Source: Planctomycetaceae bacterium (lineage in GTDB: Bacteria > Planctomycetota > Planctomycetia > Pirellulales > Pirellulaceae). From it: a stretch of DNA of 57,331 bases. Position 1 is the first letter of the stretch, and the number at the start of each line of letters is the position of its first letter. The translations under genes and the position numbers were made by a program. Below are positions 1 to 8,043 of the stretch, in pieces. The DNA lies in assembly GCA_002862205.1 (NCBI GenBank), contig PKCN01000314.1:1-57331 (forward strand), in the 5' to 3' direction. The notes under the pieces were generated by a model. The model saw only the letters and a program-made list of their open reading frames with translations. It searched no databases and had not been told where the DNA came from.

Positions 1-2
1 GC

Positions 3-140
3 TCATTGGAGTATCACACCGGATGTGATCACTCGTATCGGGAGTTGGCACTGACGGACCGAGCCAGCGAAGGCTTCATTGAATTCGCGAACACGGACGT
101 CACTCCCAATTTTCTGCATGCGTTTACGCACGCCCCGTGA
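3..140 (+). CDS. 3' end of an unidentified protein (truncated by the window edge)
   Basis: Only one forward frame stays open from the left edge to a TGA at 138-140; the other two forward frames stop early. The 45 visible codons encode a mixed polar sequence ending in HAFTHAP, with no recognisable domain. A hairpin and T-run about 55 bases further on (195-228) is where a terminator for this gene would be expected, which supports it being coding. The rest of the gene lies outside the window, so no function can be given. Confidence 0.5.
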   Translation, partial: SLEYHTGCDHSYRELALTDRASEGFIEFANTDVTPNFLHAFTHAP

Positions 141-194
141 TCCTTTTCGATTTGGAATTGAGTCCTGTCATTGTTATCACCTGAGCAGCAAACG

Positions 195-228
195 ACCGGG
201 CTCGCGGGATGCTTGACCGGTTTTTTTT
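195..228 (+). terminator. Rho-independent terminator candidate
   Basis: ACCGG at 195-199 pairs with CCGGT at 217-221, and a run of eight T follows at 221-228. The stem can be lengthened by a G-T wobble and A-T pairs between the upstream AAAC and the T-run. It lies just downstream of the truncated gene that ends at 140. The stem is short, so termination efficiency is uncertain. Confidence 0.55.
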
Positions 229-250
229 ATGTTATGAGCCGCCCCAGGCC

Positions 251-299
251 ACACCACTGTCAGTCACACCACTGTCAGCCAGACCACTGTCAGCCAGAC
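251..299. repeat. 15-bp tandem repeat, about 3 copies
   Basis: Three consecutive units of the type acaccactgtcagcc lie at 251-265, 266-280 and 281-295, with the start of a fourth. Units differ by one or two bases. The array is intergenic, between the terminator and the kinase gene. It belongs to a family of 15-bp arrays found elsewhere in this window. Confidence 0.85.
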
Positions 300-683
300 G
301 ATTTGCAAGCGAGTGCCCTCTGGCGGGAAAAATGTCGTATCCCGTAGCCAGAATGTGGTATCGGATTCCACTGTTAGTAGGGTATCGACTGCATTTCGAA
401 CTGGATTTCTGCTGTTGTTCATCAGCAGTGTGCTGAACGTCTCGACCGGGTGGGTGATTGCTTCCGATCTATCGGTCGGTCATTGTTTTGGGTGTACCAG
501 ATTGAGGGTTTGTGCAAGCTCCTGTCAGGCAACGAAATTGGTTTGCTCAGCGATGAAAGTGTGATTCCGTGAGTTTTCTCGGGGTTGGTAGCCTACAATC
601 CGACGCACCTTGCGATTAGGTTGGAGGGTTCGGATCAAGAAACACTTTGGAATTGACTGGATTTGCGAGAGTGCTCACGGATG

Positions 684-690
684 AGGAGAA
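684..690 (+). promoter_or_regulatory. Strong ribosome binding site deciding the kinase start
   Basis: GAGGAGA sits five or so bases before the ATG at 695 and is close to a perfect Shine-Dalgarno sequence. It favours this start over the in-frame TTG at 647. Confidence 0.7.
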
Positions 691-694
691 TGAC

Positions 695-1945
695 ATGCAA
701 TCGACAACACGCTACGAACCATCGCTTACGCAGGCGCGAGAAGGCGTCGAACGCTTGAGTTCCGACCCCAAGTTGCTGGAACGCTATGAGGCATTGACCA
801 AGGGAACCAAAGTCAGCTGGACGGGTCACCACCATATGTTGAGGCTGCTGGGGCGTGGTGGGCAGGGCGAGGTCTATCTGACCGAATATCGTGGTACGGA
901 TGGTTTCACCGTGCCGGTCGCAATGAAGATTTTTTCGCCGGAACGTTACGGCAATGCTCACGCCTACAACGAGGCAATGACACGTGTCGCTGGGATCGCT
1001 GCTCGAGTTGCTTTGATTCAGCACGACAATTTGCTGGATGTCCAGAACTTCTTTGAGCGTGACCGTATCAGGGTAATGTTGATGGAGTGGGTGGATGGTT
1101 TTGATTTGCGACAACTGACCTCACCAAGGTGTCTGGAGTTGCTAAATGGTCGAGTCAGCAATCGTCGTTGGAAGTACATCAACGAGGTGATTTTGACGCA
1201 TGGTCCTGAGCAGTGTCGTTTCAAGGCAGGGATTGCCGTTGCAATTGTTCGTGAATGTCTGGCTGCGTTGGCTGCACTGCATCGGGAGGGGATTGTGCAT
1301 GGTGATATCAAACCAGCCAACATCATGTTGAAACGTAGTGGCCACGCGAAGTTGATCGACATGGGATCAGCAATTGATTTTCACAATCCTCCCCGGGATC
1401 GTGAGTGCACGCCTCTTTACGCAGCCCCGGAAGTGTTGGAGGATCGAACATCAACACCTCGGAGTGATCTCGCCAGTGTCGGTTACGTGTTGATTGAACT
1501 GCTGAGCGGAGTGAATCCGTTTGGACATAAAAAAAAGCTGCGTGATTTACTTCACGCCAAACGTGAATTGCCATCTCAACTGAATCAAATACTGCCCGAG
1601 GAGATCTGTTGCAATGAGTTGTTGATGAATTTTCTACAGGGTTTGATTGCACCTGATCCGAATCGCAGATTTCCGAGTGCGGAGGCAGCGGAGCATGTTG
1701 ATAAGGGTGCTGCGGCGTTTCATCGTCAATTGATCATGGGTGACATGGCCACTGAGTATGACAATGACATTCGCGTGTGGTTGGAAGAACTTCGTCGACT
1801 GGAAAGTGATTTGACGGGAGTAGAGGGAGTGCCCACAAGTGTGGAAGCAGACTCGATTCGTGAAGGTGATTCTGAATTCATGACCCCGGGTGTGGCATTT
1901 GGTGGGCAAGAAGATTCTGGTTTAAGTGGGTCGGATGTGGAATGA
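695..1945 (+). CDS. Soluble serine/threonine protein kinase (eukaryote-like)
   Basis: A Hanks-type protein kinase, 416 residues, with no signal peptide or membrane helix, so probably cytoplasmic. Visible motifs: glycine-rich loop GRGGQGEV (residues 53-60), the ATP-anchoring lysine in VAMKIF (K78), catalytic loop HGDIKPAN (202-209) with Asp204, DMG (222-224) in place of DFG, and an APE motif. Gly replaces the Arg of the usual HRD, so it is a non-RD kinase; all key catalytic residues are nevertheless present. The ATG at 695 is chosen because GAGGAGAA lies just upstream; an in-frame TTG at 647 would only add a poor N-terminus. After the kinase fold comes an acidic, Ser/Gly-rich tail of about 70 residues. 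The stop codon overlaps the start of the following phosphatase gene (ATGA), implying co-translation. The substrate is unknown. Confidence 0.9.
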   Translation: MQSTTRYEPSLTQAREGVERLSSDPKLLERYEALTKGTKVSWTGHHHMLRLLGRGGQGEVYLTEYRGTDGFTVPVAMKIFSPERYGNAHAYNEAMTRVAGIAARVALIQHDNLLDVQNFFERDRIRVMLMEWVDGFDLRQLTSPRCLELLNGRVSNRRWKYINEVILTHGPEQCRFKAGIAVAIVRECLAALAALHREGIVHGDIKPANIMLKRSGHAKLIDMGSAIDFHNPPRDRECTPLYAAPEVLEDRTSTPRSDLASVGYVLIELLSGVNPFGHKKKLRDLLHAKRELPSQLNQILPEEICCNELLMNFLQGLIAPDPNRRFPSAEAAEHVDKGAAAFHRQLIMGDMATEYDNDIRVWLEELRRLESDLTGVEGVPTSVEADSIREGDSEFMTPGVAFGGQEDSGLSGSDVE

Positions 1946-2748
1946 ATAAGCAGCATCTGGAATTAGCGATCGAAGCAGCAAAGGCAGGCGCGGTCGAATT
2001 GATGTCGCGACGTGATAATCGAGTCGTGCAAGAGAAGGCACCCAAGGATCTGGTAACGGATGCGGATCTCGCATCTCAAAAAGCCATCCGGGAAATTCTG
2101 CTGCAGGGATTTCCTGATTATGCTTTTGTGGGTGAGGAAGAGGGTGAAAACAAACCACCCGATGAGGTGCGACGGGGTGATCCCACGGCACAACCTTGTT
2201 GGGTCGTTGATCCGCTCGATGGTACAGTCAACTATGTGCATCAGTTGCATTCGTTTGCCGTTTCCATAGGTCTTTATGCCAGCGGCAAGATGCGACTGGG
2301 CGTTGTTTATGACCCGGTAAGTGAAGAGTTATTTACAGCAATCGACGGCGGGGGGGCAAACTGCAATGGTCAACCAATGAGCGTCAGTGATTGCATTGAT
2401 CTTGGTGACTCACTGGTTGCCTGTAGTTTTCCGGCGGGAGTCAAAGGGGGAGACCCCGAAGTTGCGCGTTTCGTAAGAATTCTTGAACGGTGTCGATCGT
2501 TGCGGAGACTTGGTTCCTGCGCACTTAACATGTGTTATGTCGCTGCAGGACGTCTGGATGCCTACTGGGCTACCAATGTTTCTGCCTGGGACTCAGCAGC
2601 AGGAACGGTCATCGCTCGTGAAGCTGGGGCAATTCTGACAGGATATCAGGGGGATGAAATGGATGACTGGAATCCTCGCTTCTGTGTAGCCGCGACGAGT
2701 CCTCTTCATCAGGCGATTGTCTCTTTGTTGTCCGTAAAAGATCAGTGA
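1942..2748 (+). CDS. Inositol-1-monophosphatase family phosphatase
   Basis: A metal-dependent phosphatase of the IMPase/SuhB/CysQ/histidinol-phosphatase superfamily, 268 residues, the usual length. The metal-site motifs are all visible: GEEEGE (Glu66/67 region), DPLDGT at 90-95 (Asp90 and Asp93) and WDSAAG with Asp217. The motif DPLDGTVN followed by a hydrophobic stretch is the superfamily signature. No signal peptide, so cytoplasmic. The start ATG overlaps the stop of the kinase gene (ATGA at 1942-1945), so translation is probably coupled. Motifs do not separate inositol phosphate from histidinol phosphate or 3'-phosphoadenosine phosphate as substrate, so no gene symbol is given. Confidence 0.92.
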   Translation: MNKQHLELAIEAAKAGAVELMSRRDNRVVQEKAPKDLVTDADLASQKAIREILLQGFPDYAFVGEEEGENKPPDEVRRGDPTAQPCWVVDPLDGTVNYVHQLHSFAVSIGLYASGKMRLGVVYDPVSEELFTAIDGGGANCNGQPMSVSDCIDLGDSLVACSFPAGVKGGDPEVARFVRILERCRSLRRLGSCALNMCYVAAGRLDAYWATNVSAWDSAAGTVIAREAGAILTGYQGDEMDDWNPRFCVAATSPLHQAIVSLLSVKDQ

Positions 2749-2763
2749 AAAAAGGCAGCGGCC

Positions 2764-3387
2764 GTGCAGTTGGATCCTCAAGAAATGTCCGTCCGAGAGT
2801 TGTACGGTTGGATGGTCCAATTGATCACGCCCCGTCCCATCGCGTGGGTTTCGAGCCTTTCCCAACAGGGGGTTCCAAATCTAGCGCCCTACAGTTTTTT
2901 CAATGGTGTGGGAGCCAATCCACCTATGGTCATGTTCTGTCCTGCCAATAATCGTGCAGGTGAACCCAAAGACACATTACGTAATGTCCAGCAAACCGGT
3001 GAGTTTGTGGTCAACATGGTGACCGAGGCCATGGCCGAACAAATGAACCAAACCGCAGCAGAGTACAGTCCCGAGACGGACGAGTTTGTGGCCGCAGGTG
3101 TCGCGAAGGTGACCTCAGCCAAGGTGCAGGTTCCGCGAGTGCAAAGTTGCAAGGCTTCGATGGAATGTCGAGTCCATCAGATTCTTGAGATGGGACAGGG
3201 GCCCGGGGGAGCCAATCTGGTGATTGGCCAGATTGTTTGGCTCCATGTCGCTGCCGATTTGTTCAACGCAGAGGATCAGTTCCTCAGCGAAGATTTCGAT
3301 ACCATCGGGCGGATGGGCGGAAATGTCTATTCCCACACCCGCGATCGTTTCAATTTGGAACGACCTCCACGTCCGGCAGATTCATGA
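2764..3387 (+). CDS. Flavin reductase-like FMN-binding split-barrel protein
   Basis: A 207-residue protein of the flavin reductase-like family (DIM6/NTAB, split barrel). The N-terminal part has the family pattern PRPIAWVS followed by LAPYSFFNGV, then a VNMV segment and a C-terminal VIGQIVWLHV strand; these residues line the FMN site in relatives. Such proteins bind FMN; many reduce free flavin with NAD(P)H, and others have unknown roles. The start is a GTG at 2764, 15 bases after the phosphatase stop, with AAAAAAGG upstream; an ATG at 2785 is the alternative. Same strand and close spacing suggest it is the third gene of the kinase-phosphatase operon. The actual substrate is not evident. Confidence 0.85.
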   Translation: MQLDPQEMSVRELYGWMVQLITPRPIAWVSSLSQQGVPNLAPYSFFNGVGANPPMVMFCPANNRAGEPKDTLRNVQQTGEFVVNMVTEAMAEQMNQTAAEYSPETDEFVAAGVAKVTSAKVQVPRVQSCKASMECRVHQILEMGQGPGGANLVIGQIVWLHVAADLFNAEDQFLSEDFDTIGRMGGNVYSHTRDRFNLERPPRPADS

Positions 3388-3503
3388 TGATCGCATGACA
3401 GCAGATCGGCGTTGTGCCAAGGCAGTTTTATGCTTCCGCATTACCTGGTGAGTCAATCACCTCACGGGCACGTTTGCATCTAGACGAATCCGGGTCGCAG
3501 CCA

Positions 3504-3522
3504 GTTGGGTGCAGCACCCAAC
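3504..3522. terminator. Palindromic hairpin between convergent genes
   Basis: GTTGGGTGC at 3504-3512 and GCACCCAAC at 3514-3522 form a perfect inverted repeat around a single base. It lies between the ends of the flavin-reductase-like gene (+) and the DUF1571 gene (-), where a bidirectional terminator is expected. There is only a weak T-rich stretch after it, so the call is tentative. Confidence 0.5.
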
Positions 3523-3633
3523 CGTCTTTCTCCTGAGCGACAAGATTACCATCAGGAAATTGGCGTTTAGAACGAGGGTGTTGAGAACAACTTTTCCCGC
3601 GGTTCGCTTTGGAGCGAGCCGACGCAGAAAATG

Positions 3634-4500
3634 TTAATAGAACTTGTAGGCGGGATTACGAGGATCAAAATCTTCGTCCTTCAAGCCTACATTTACTTTA
3701 AGGTTCAGGTAGTTGTATTCTTCCAGAACATCAAGTGGAGCATCTGGACGTGTTGGCCAATCGTAGGCAATGTAACGAATCGGCACATTCAGCTTATCAT
3801 CGATAAAGACGGATGCCTGATAGAATTCCAGACTTGGCTGTTTGGTTGGTTGCGTCACCTGCAACACAGTGCATACACGATCCTTGACCCGGGCGTTCTT
3901 GCGAAATTCGCACTGTACGTCGCTGAACTTTCGAGCTTGTTGACCACGCTCAATCAGCTTGACAATGAGATTCTCTACACCGATCTCGGTCATCGGATAG
4001 CGTTGCCCACGCATCGCCAGCATCCCGTCGGGTGGAAGATTCACGGTTGGCAGGAACTTGCCTTTGAGACCACCCTCGTGAGCGATGATGTTATCGTCGT
4101 TTTGACCTTCGACGTAGATCACTTCCCGACCCTTGACCGAACTTGGTTTCAGAAAGTTGATGTAGACACTGAGAGGTTGGATGACGTGACCATTTCGGAC
4201 TTTGCGATTGCGGATCTTGACCTGCATGTACTCGTGAGCACCAAGCACATCGTCAATCCGCTCACGTTTGATCAGGATCGCGGTGTAGTCGTCGATGTTT
4301 TCCCGGCAACCCGCCAGACCTGAGCGTGCGATATCAAGAGCACGATCCAGTGGATGGAGCGGAGTGGGCGCGATGCTGTTGGGTGCGTTGGCGACTCGGT
4401 GGACAGGTTCTCTGAGGCCATTCTCGTCAGCGAAAGCAGCGCTGGTCCCAGCACCAAAGGCGAGAGATCCACATAGCGTTACAAATTGGCGGCGTTTCAT
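3634..4500 (-). CDS. DUF1571 domain exported protein
   Basis: A 288-residue exported protein of the planctomycete-rich DUF1571 family. The body has the family pattern: an early segment with Cys, DDYTAILIKRERI, then long beta-rich stretches including VYINFLKPSSVKGREVIY and an LIVKLIE segment, ending with DEDFDPRNPAYKFY. The N-terminus from the ATG at 4500, MKRRQFVTLCGSLAFGAG, is a twin-arginine-like signal with a short hydrophobic core and probable cleavage after AAFA. The upstream in-frame extension to 4644 is basic and lacks signal features, so 4500 is preferred. Function in the family is unknown. The gene stands alone, convergent with the flavin-reductase-like gene and divergent from the small secreted protein at 4854. 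Confidence 0.85.
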   Translation of the reverse strand: MKRRQFVTLCGSLAFGAGTSAAFADENGLREPVHRVANAPNSIAPTPLHPLDRALDIARSGLAGCRENIDDYTAILIKRERIDDVLGAHEYMQVKIRNRKVRNGHVIQPLSVYINFLKPSSVKGREVIYVEGQNDDNIIAHEGGLKGKFLPTVNLPPDGMLAMRGQRYPMTEIGVENLIVKLIERGQQARKFSDVQCEFRKNARVKDRVCTVLQVTQPTKQPSLEFYQASVFIDDKLNVPIRYIAYDWPTRPDAPLDVLEEYNYLNLKVNVGLKDEDFDPRNPAYKFY

Positions 4501-4853
4501 TGTTATTCTCAGCTTCCATGCGATGAGTGTGGCGATTCCATACCGCCGGTCAGAGTAATTATCGCCGCAAATTGACAGGAGATTTGATTGCTTTCGCTTT
4601 CGTACACCGCGTCCGCCCAACCGTTTTATCCCGCATGCGCGCAATTACTCGTCGCTGTCCGGAGAATAGTGACCATTGGCATCGGCCTGAAAGGTCAATT
4701 CAGTTCCGTTGTGCCGGGTTTTGCCGGTGATTACGGGTTTTTGGACCTCGTTTTGCAAAAACGGTGGTGCTGACTGGTCGAATCAGCCGATCGCTACAAA
4801 AGGCGCGTTCGCTAAATGCTTCCCAAGTTACCCAGCTTCCATAAGGTGGCCTC
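4501..4853. other. Divergent intergenic region
   Basis: This 353-base region separates the DUF1571 gene (-) from the small secreted protein gene (+) and must hold promoters for both. Short overlapping open frames on both strands lack plausible starts and recognisable products. No clear promoter pair or hairpin with T-run was found. Confidence 0.5.
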
Positions 4854-5537
4854 GTGTCCCGTTCCACCCGCTTCGCAGTGATTGGTCTGATTGGTGCGAT
4901 TTGTTTACCGTCGCTTTGTTCGGCCCAAATGATCATCTTTCATGAGAATTGGCACGGCTTGGGATCTTCGAAATCGCAGCGAAGAGTTTCTGATCGTGGC
5001 CAGCATCAGGGTTCAGTTTTGCCACAATACAAGCAGTCATCACGGATAGCGCCGACGACAAACCGCACGCCAGAGCGTCTGCTACACGAGCCGCATGTTT
5101 CATCACCGCATGTTTCATCACCGCATGTTTCATCACCGCATGGTCGTTTTACCCCTGGTGTCCCTGAGCGAGGGCATCTTCCGGTACGCGTGGCGGAGCA
5201 TCGGTATCATGCACCTGAGGTGGTGGAGTCGTCTGTTCATCCCCAAGTGAACCCGGTGGTGGACAGTGCTTTGGCACCGACGATTCCCTACGATGTGATT
5301 GAATCTCCGTTTCGCCAGCCCCAGCGTGAGGAGACACTTCACTTTCGAAGTCAGTATCATCCTCCGATTACTCAGCGGGAGGGACCCCGCACGCAGCGGG
5401 CGGTGATCCCGAACGCGATGCAGATGCCGGTCTGGAAAACACCTTTTTCGTACGGCTATTTTGGTACCAGCGGGACAAAACATTGGTACTTGCATCACGG
5501 TTATCGCGATCGTCGGACGGAATGGAGCTATCGGTAG
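4854..5537 (+). CDS. Secreted protein of unknown function with SSPHV repeats
   Basis: A 227-residue protein I do not recognise. From a GTG at 4854, preceded by AAGGTGG at good spacing, it begins with a clear signal peptide (STRFAVIGLIGAICLPSLCSA, cleavage near residue 24). The mature part is rich in His, Pro, Arg and Ser and looks largely disordered. Residues around 80-97 hold a five-residue repeat (SSPHV), encoded by a 15-bp DNA tandem repeat at 5091-5143. The C-terminus has a Tyr/Gly/His-rich segment. It is flanked by unrelated genes. An N-terminal signal, good ribosome binding site and long open frame support it being real. Confidence 0.65.
   Translation: MSRSTRFAVIGLIGAICLPSLCSAQMIIFHENWHGLGSSKSQRRVSDRGQHQGSVLPQYKQSSRIAPTTNRTPERLLHEPHVSSPHVSSPHVSSPHGRFTPGVPERGHLPVRVAEHRYHAPEVVESSVHPQVNPVVDSALAPTIPYDVIESPFRQPQREETLHFRSQYHPPITQREGPRTQRAVIPNAMQMPVWKTPFSYGYFGTSGTKHWYLHHGYRDRRTEWSYR
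5091..5143. repeat. 15-bp tandem repeat inside the secreted protein gene, 3.5 copies
   Basis: The unit ccgcatgtttcatca occurs at 5091-5105, 5106-5120 and 5121-5135 without change, then 8 bases of a fourth. Because 15 is a multiple of three, copy changes keep the frame; the product is a repeated SSPHV pentad. Confidence 0.9.
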
Positions 5538-5759
5538 GCTTTCGGGGCCTTGGTCCTTGCCGCTGCTTGATTTTCAGGGGCAGCTTCAATCCGAGCGACC
5601 CGAGCGACCTTTTTTCTCCCTGTTGGTCAGCACGCTGCCTTTTTGGGTGCAGGTTTTCAGAATCATCTGACTTGGTCCTCGCCGGTCAGTGCTGATGTGC
5701 GTAGGATGGGCACTACAGGTTTTCGAGTGGCTTCGATAAGTATCTGTGTTTGCCCATTT

Positions 5760-5829
5760 CCATTGTTTAGCGTCCATTGTTTAGCGTCCATTGTTTAGCG
5801 TCCATTGATTAGCGTCCATTGATTAGCAG
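5760..5829. repeat. 14-bp tandem repeat in the hemQ leader, 5 copies
   Basis: Units of ccattgtttagcgt begin at 5760, 5774 and 5788, followed by two copies with gatt in place of gttt at 5802 and 5816. The array ends only six bases before the hemQ ATG at 5835, so it occupies the place of the ribosome binding site and 5' leader. The last unit ends in cag rather than cgt. Confidence 0.9.
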
Positions 5830-5834
5830 TAAAA

Positions 5835-6680
5835 ATGAATTCTCGACCATCTTCCCCGCGTCCTTCCCAGCCTTTGCCAGAGCCATCGAAGATTCCTCTG
5901 AACGGTTGGCATTGTGGACATTATTTTTACCGGTTCCGGCGTGAAGTCATGCAGACTGGTTTGTCATTGGACTGCCAGAAACAACTGTCAGATGCTTTAG
6001 GTGCTGATGCCGACCTCAAGAATGAACGTCAGGTTTCGTACTGGTTGAGTGGCCATCGTGCTGATTTTTGCCTGATGTTGATGGACCCGGATCCGGCGAA
6101 AGTTGATGGGGTGCATCAACGAATCATGGCACCCGGACTCGGGCAGTTCATTGAGCCTGTTTGGTCGTTTGTGTCCATGAGCGAGGTCAGCGAATACGTT
6201 CCCACTATCGAACGCTTTCGTGATCGATTGATCGCGGGAGGCGCAGATCCTGATTCACCGGAGGTTGCAGCCAAGGTGGCAGCTTACGAACGTCGATTAC
6301 CGATGATGAATGAGCAGAGGTTGAGGCCTGAGATACCTGATTGGCCTGCGGCGTGTTTTTATCCCATGAACAAGAGCCGTGTTGTGGGAGCAAATTGGTT
6401 CTCTGAGCCATTCAGTGCCCGCAATGCGATGATGGCGGAGCATGCCCAGAGTGGCATTGCGTTTGCCGGTAAAGTTAGTCAACTCATTTCGGTTGGTGTT
6501 GGTCTGGATGACTGGGAGTGGATGGTGACCTTGTGGGGGCGGAATCCAGAGTATCTTCGCGAGATTGTCTACAAGATGCGTTTTGACAAAGCCAGCGCGA
6601 AGTACGCCGAGTTCGGTCCCTTCTATGTTGGTTATCGTGCGGGTGCCGAGGAAATTCTCGATCACTGCCAGCTCTTGTGA
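5835..6680 (+). CDS. hemQ: HemQ-type coproheme decarboxylase (chlorite dismutase family)
   Basis: A 281-residue protein of the chlorite dismutase superfamily, closest in motifs to HemQ of Firmicutes and Actinobacteria, which converts coproheme III to heme b in the coproporphyrin-dependent pathway. Visible signatures: YPMNK at 176-180 (catalytic Tyr and the Lys four residues later), EH at 202-203 (His203 as heme ligand), Gln216 thirteen residues on, and the strongly conserved DDWEWMVTLWG and EFGPFYVGYRAG. Their spacings agree with characterised HemQ proteins. The Gln marks coproheme decarboxylase rather than true chlorite dismutase, which has Arg there. No signal peptide, so cytoplasmic. The first 25 residues are Pro/Ser-rich and look like an extra tail. 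No good Shine-Dalgarno is seen; a 14-bp repeat array abuts the start. Confidence 0.88.
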   Translation: MNSRPSSPRPSQPLPEPSKIPLNGWHCGHYFYRFRREVMQTGLSLDCQKQLSDALGADADLKNERQVSYWLSGHRADFCLMLMDPDPAKVDGVHQRIMAPGLGQFIEPVWSFVSMSEVSEYVPTIERFRDRLIAGGADPDSPEVAAKVAAYERRLPMMNEQRLRPEIPDWPAACFYPMNKSRVVGANWFSEPFSARNAMMAEHAQSGIAFAGKVSQLISVGVGLDDWEWMVTLWGRNPEYLREIVYKMRFDKASAKYAEFGPFYVGYRAGAEEILDHCQLL

Positions 6681-6938
6681 ACATCTAGCCTGTATCGCTG
6701 GAGCTTATCACCGCCATGCCCGGTCTCCGTGCCTGGTCTTCGGGGTTGCAGGTGAGTGCACAGCTGTCCGCTGTTGGAGTCTTTGAGCCTGGGGGCAAGG
6801 CATCATGGCGGGTTCATTTTTCGGAATGTCTTTTGCGTCGTGGCAGTAATGCGAGCATCAATGCAGGCATTGCGTCATCGTTTCAAGAACAAGTTTCTGT
6901 ACATTCACTTCACGTCATTTGTTTGCATGGAAAGCGAA

Positions 6939-7934
6939 TCACGCCAACTCAGGATTGTCTTTCTTGCGTGCGATGTCGCTGAGACCTTTTTGCAGGTTGT
7001 TGATGGTGATTGCGACACCACTCTTGGCGTCACATGACAGCTCAACCTGATCAAGTTGTTCACAGAAAATGGTCGCTGATTTTGGTCTTGAACGCGGCTC
7101 TTTTCGGAGTAACTGGTGTACCAAATCACACAGCGGTTGGGGAATGTCGGGGTTTTGCTTGTGTATTGGTCTTGGGCGTTGCGCGATGATTGATACCAGT
7201 TGGCCTGGTATCGATTTGGCGATTACTGGCAGAGAGCCTGTGCATATTTCGTAGAGTACAGCTCCAAGGCTGTAGAGATCACTGCGGTCATCCAGTGGCT
7301 CAGACCTTGCCTGTTCGGGTGATAGATAGCCGGGAGTCCCGATCACGGATCCTCGACCTGTGAGTTGGTCAAGTGGTGTCGAGTCCAGAGCGAGTCCGAA
7401 GTCGAGAATTTTGATGCGATCTGTTCCTTCTTCAATCCAGATGTTGGCTGGTTTGATGTCGCGATGCACGATTCCCTTTTCATGCGCAACGGCCAAGCCG
7501 GTGGCAATCTGTCTGGCGTAATTGATGATCTGCTGGTAGTCGAGTTGTGTTCCCGACTGGTTTCGCTGTTCAAGCGTCTGACCTTTCAGCATTTCCATCG
7601 CAATGAAAGGTGTCCCACCACTCTTTCCCACTTCAAAAATGGTCACGACGTTATCGTGGTGAACCGCGGCCATTGCACGAGCTTCGCGGACAAATCGTTT
7701 ACGACTGTTGCGGCTTGATGCAACTTTTTTATTCATCACCTTGAGGGCGACGGAGCGTTTTAGTTTTGTGTCCAGCGCGAGAAAGACATGTCCCATCCCT
7801 CCCTGACCAAGTTCAGAGAGGACACGGTAGTGCCCGAGGGTGCCAAGGTCGCCGGTTTGTGTCGGCGGAGACAGAAAATCGAAAAGCATCAACGAAGCAG
7901 CTACTAGCAAGAACACGCAGAGGAAAAGCAACAA
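6939..7934 (-). CDS. Membrane-anchored serine/threonine protein kinase
   Basis: A Hanks-type Ser/Thr kinase of up to 331 residues. The kinase fold is complete: GQGGMGHV loop (43-50), Lys65 in VALKV, HRDIKPAN (157-164), DFG (178-180), then GTPGYLSPEQ and a C-lobe up to about 290. Unusually the only membrane helix is N-terminal (residues 2-18, LLFLCVFLLVAASLMLF), with the kinase directly after; most planctomycete relatives carry the helix after the kinase domain. The frame is closed by a TAA upstream, so the start must be TTG (7934 or 7931) if the helix is translated; an ATG at 7889 would remove it. No good ribosome binding site is visible for either. Substrates unknown. Confidence 0.85.
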   Translation of the reverse strand: MLLFLCVFLLVAASLMLFDFLSPPTQTGDLGTLGHYRVLSELGQGGMGHVFLALDTKLKRSVALKVMNKKVASSRNSRKRFVREARAMAAVHHDNVVTIFEVGKSGGTPFIAMEMLKGQTLEQRNQSGTQLDYQQIINYARQIATGLAVAHEKGIVHRDIKPANIWIEEGTDRIKILDFGLALDSTPLDQLTGRGSVIGTPGYLSPEQARSEPLDDRSDLYSLGAVLYEICTGSLPVIAKSIPGQLVSIIAQRPRPIHKQNPDIPQPLCDLVHQLLRKEPRSRPKSATIFCEQLDQVELSCDAKSGVAITINNLQKGLSDIARKKDNPELA

Positions 7935-8043
7935 TCCGACAAATTATAGCAATCAACTTTGAAAACAGAATAGTCGCGAAATGTCGTCTTGACAGCACAG
8001 ATGTCCGAGTTTCGGGGATTTCTCTTATGTCAATCCGTTTTGG

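Larger units (their letters stand above)
141..694. other. Intergenic region upstream of the kinase operon
   Basis: This 554-base stretch holds a terminator candidate (195-228) and a 15-bp tandem repeat (251-299). Short open frames exist here, for example one from a GTG at 313 to 564 with a hydrophobic stretch, but none has a convincing ribosome binding site or recognisable product. The promoter for the kinase is expected here but no clear -35/-10 pair stands out. Confidence 0.5.

Noticed and set aside
313-564. Small open frame with a hydrophobic stretch upstream of the kinase
   Set aside because: It starts at GTG without a ribosome binding site, overlaps another open frame and has no recognisable product.
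3631-4323. 230-codon plus-strand open frame opposite the DUF1571 gene
   Set aside because: It is the antisense of a well supported gene with signal peptide and family motifs; its own translation has no domain.
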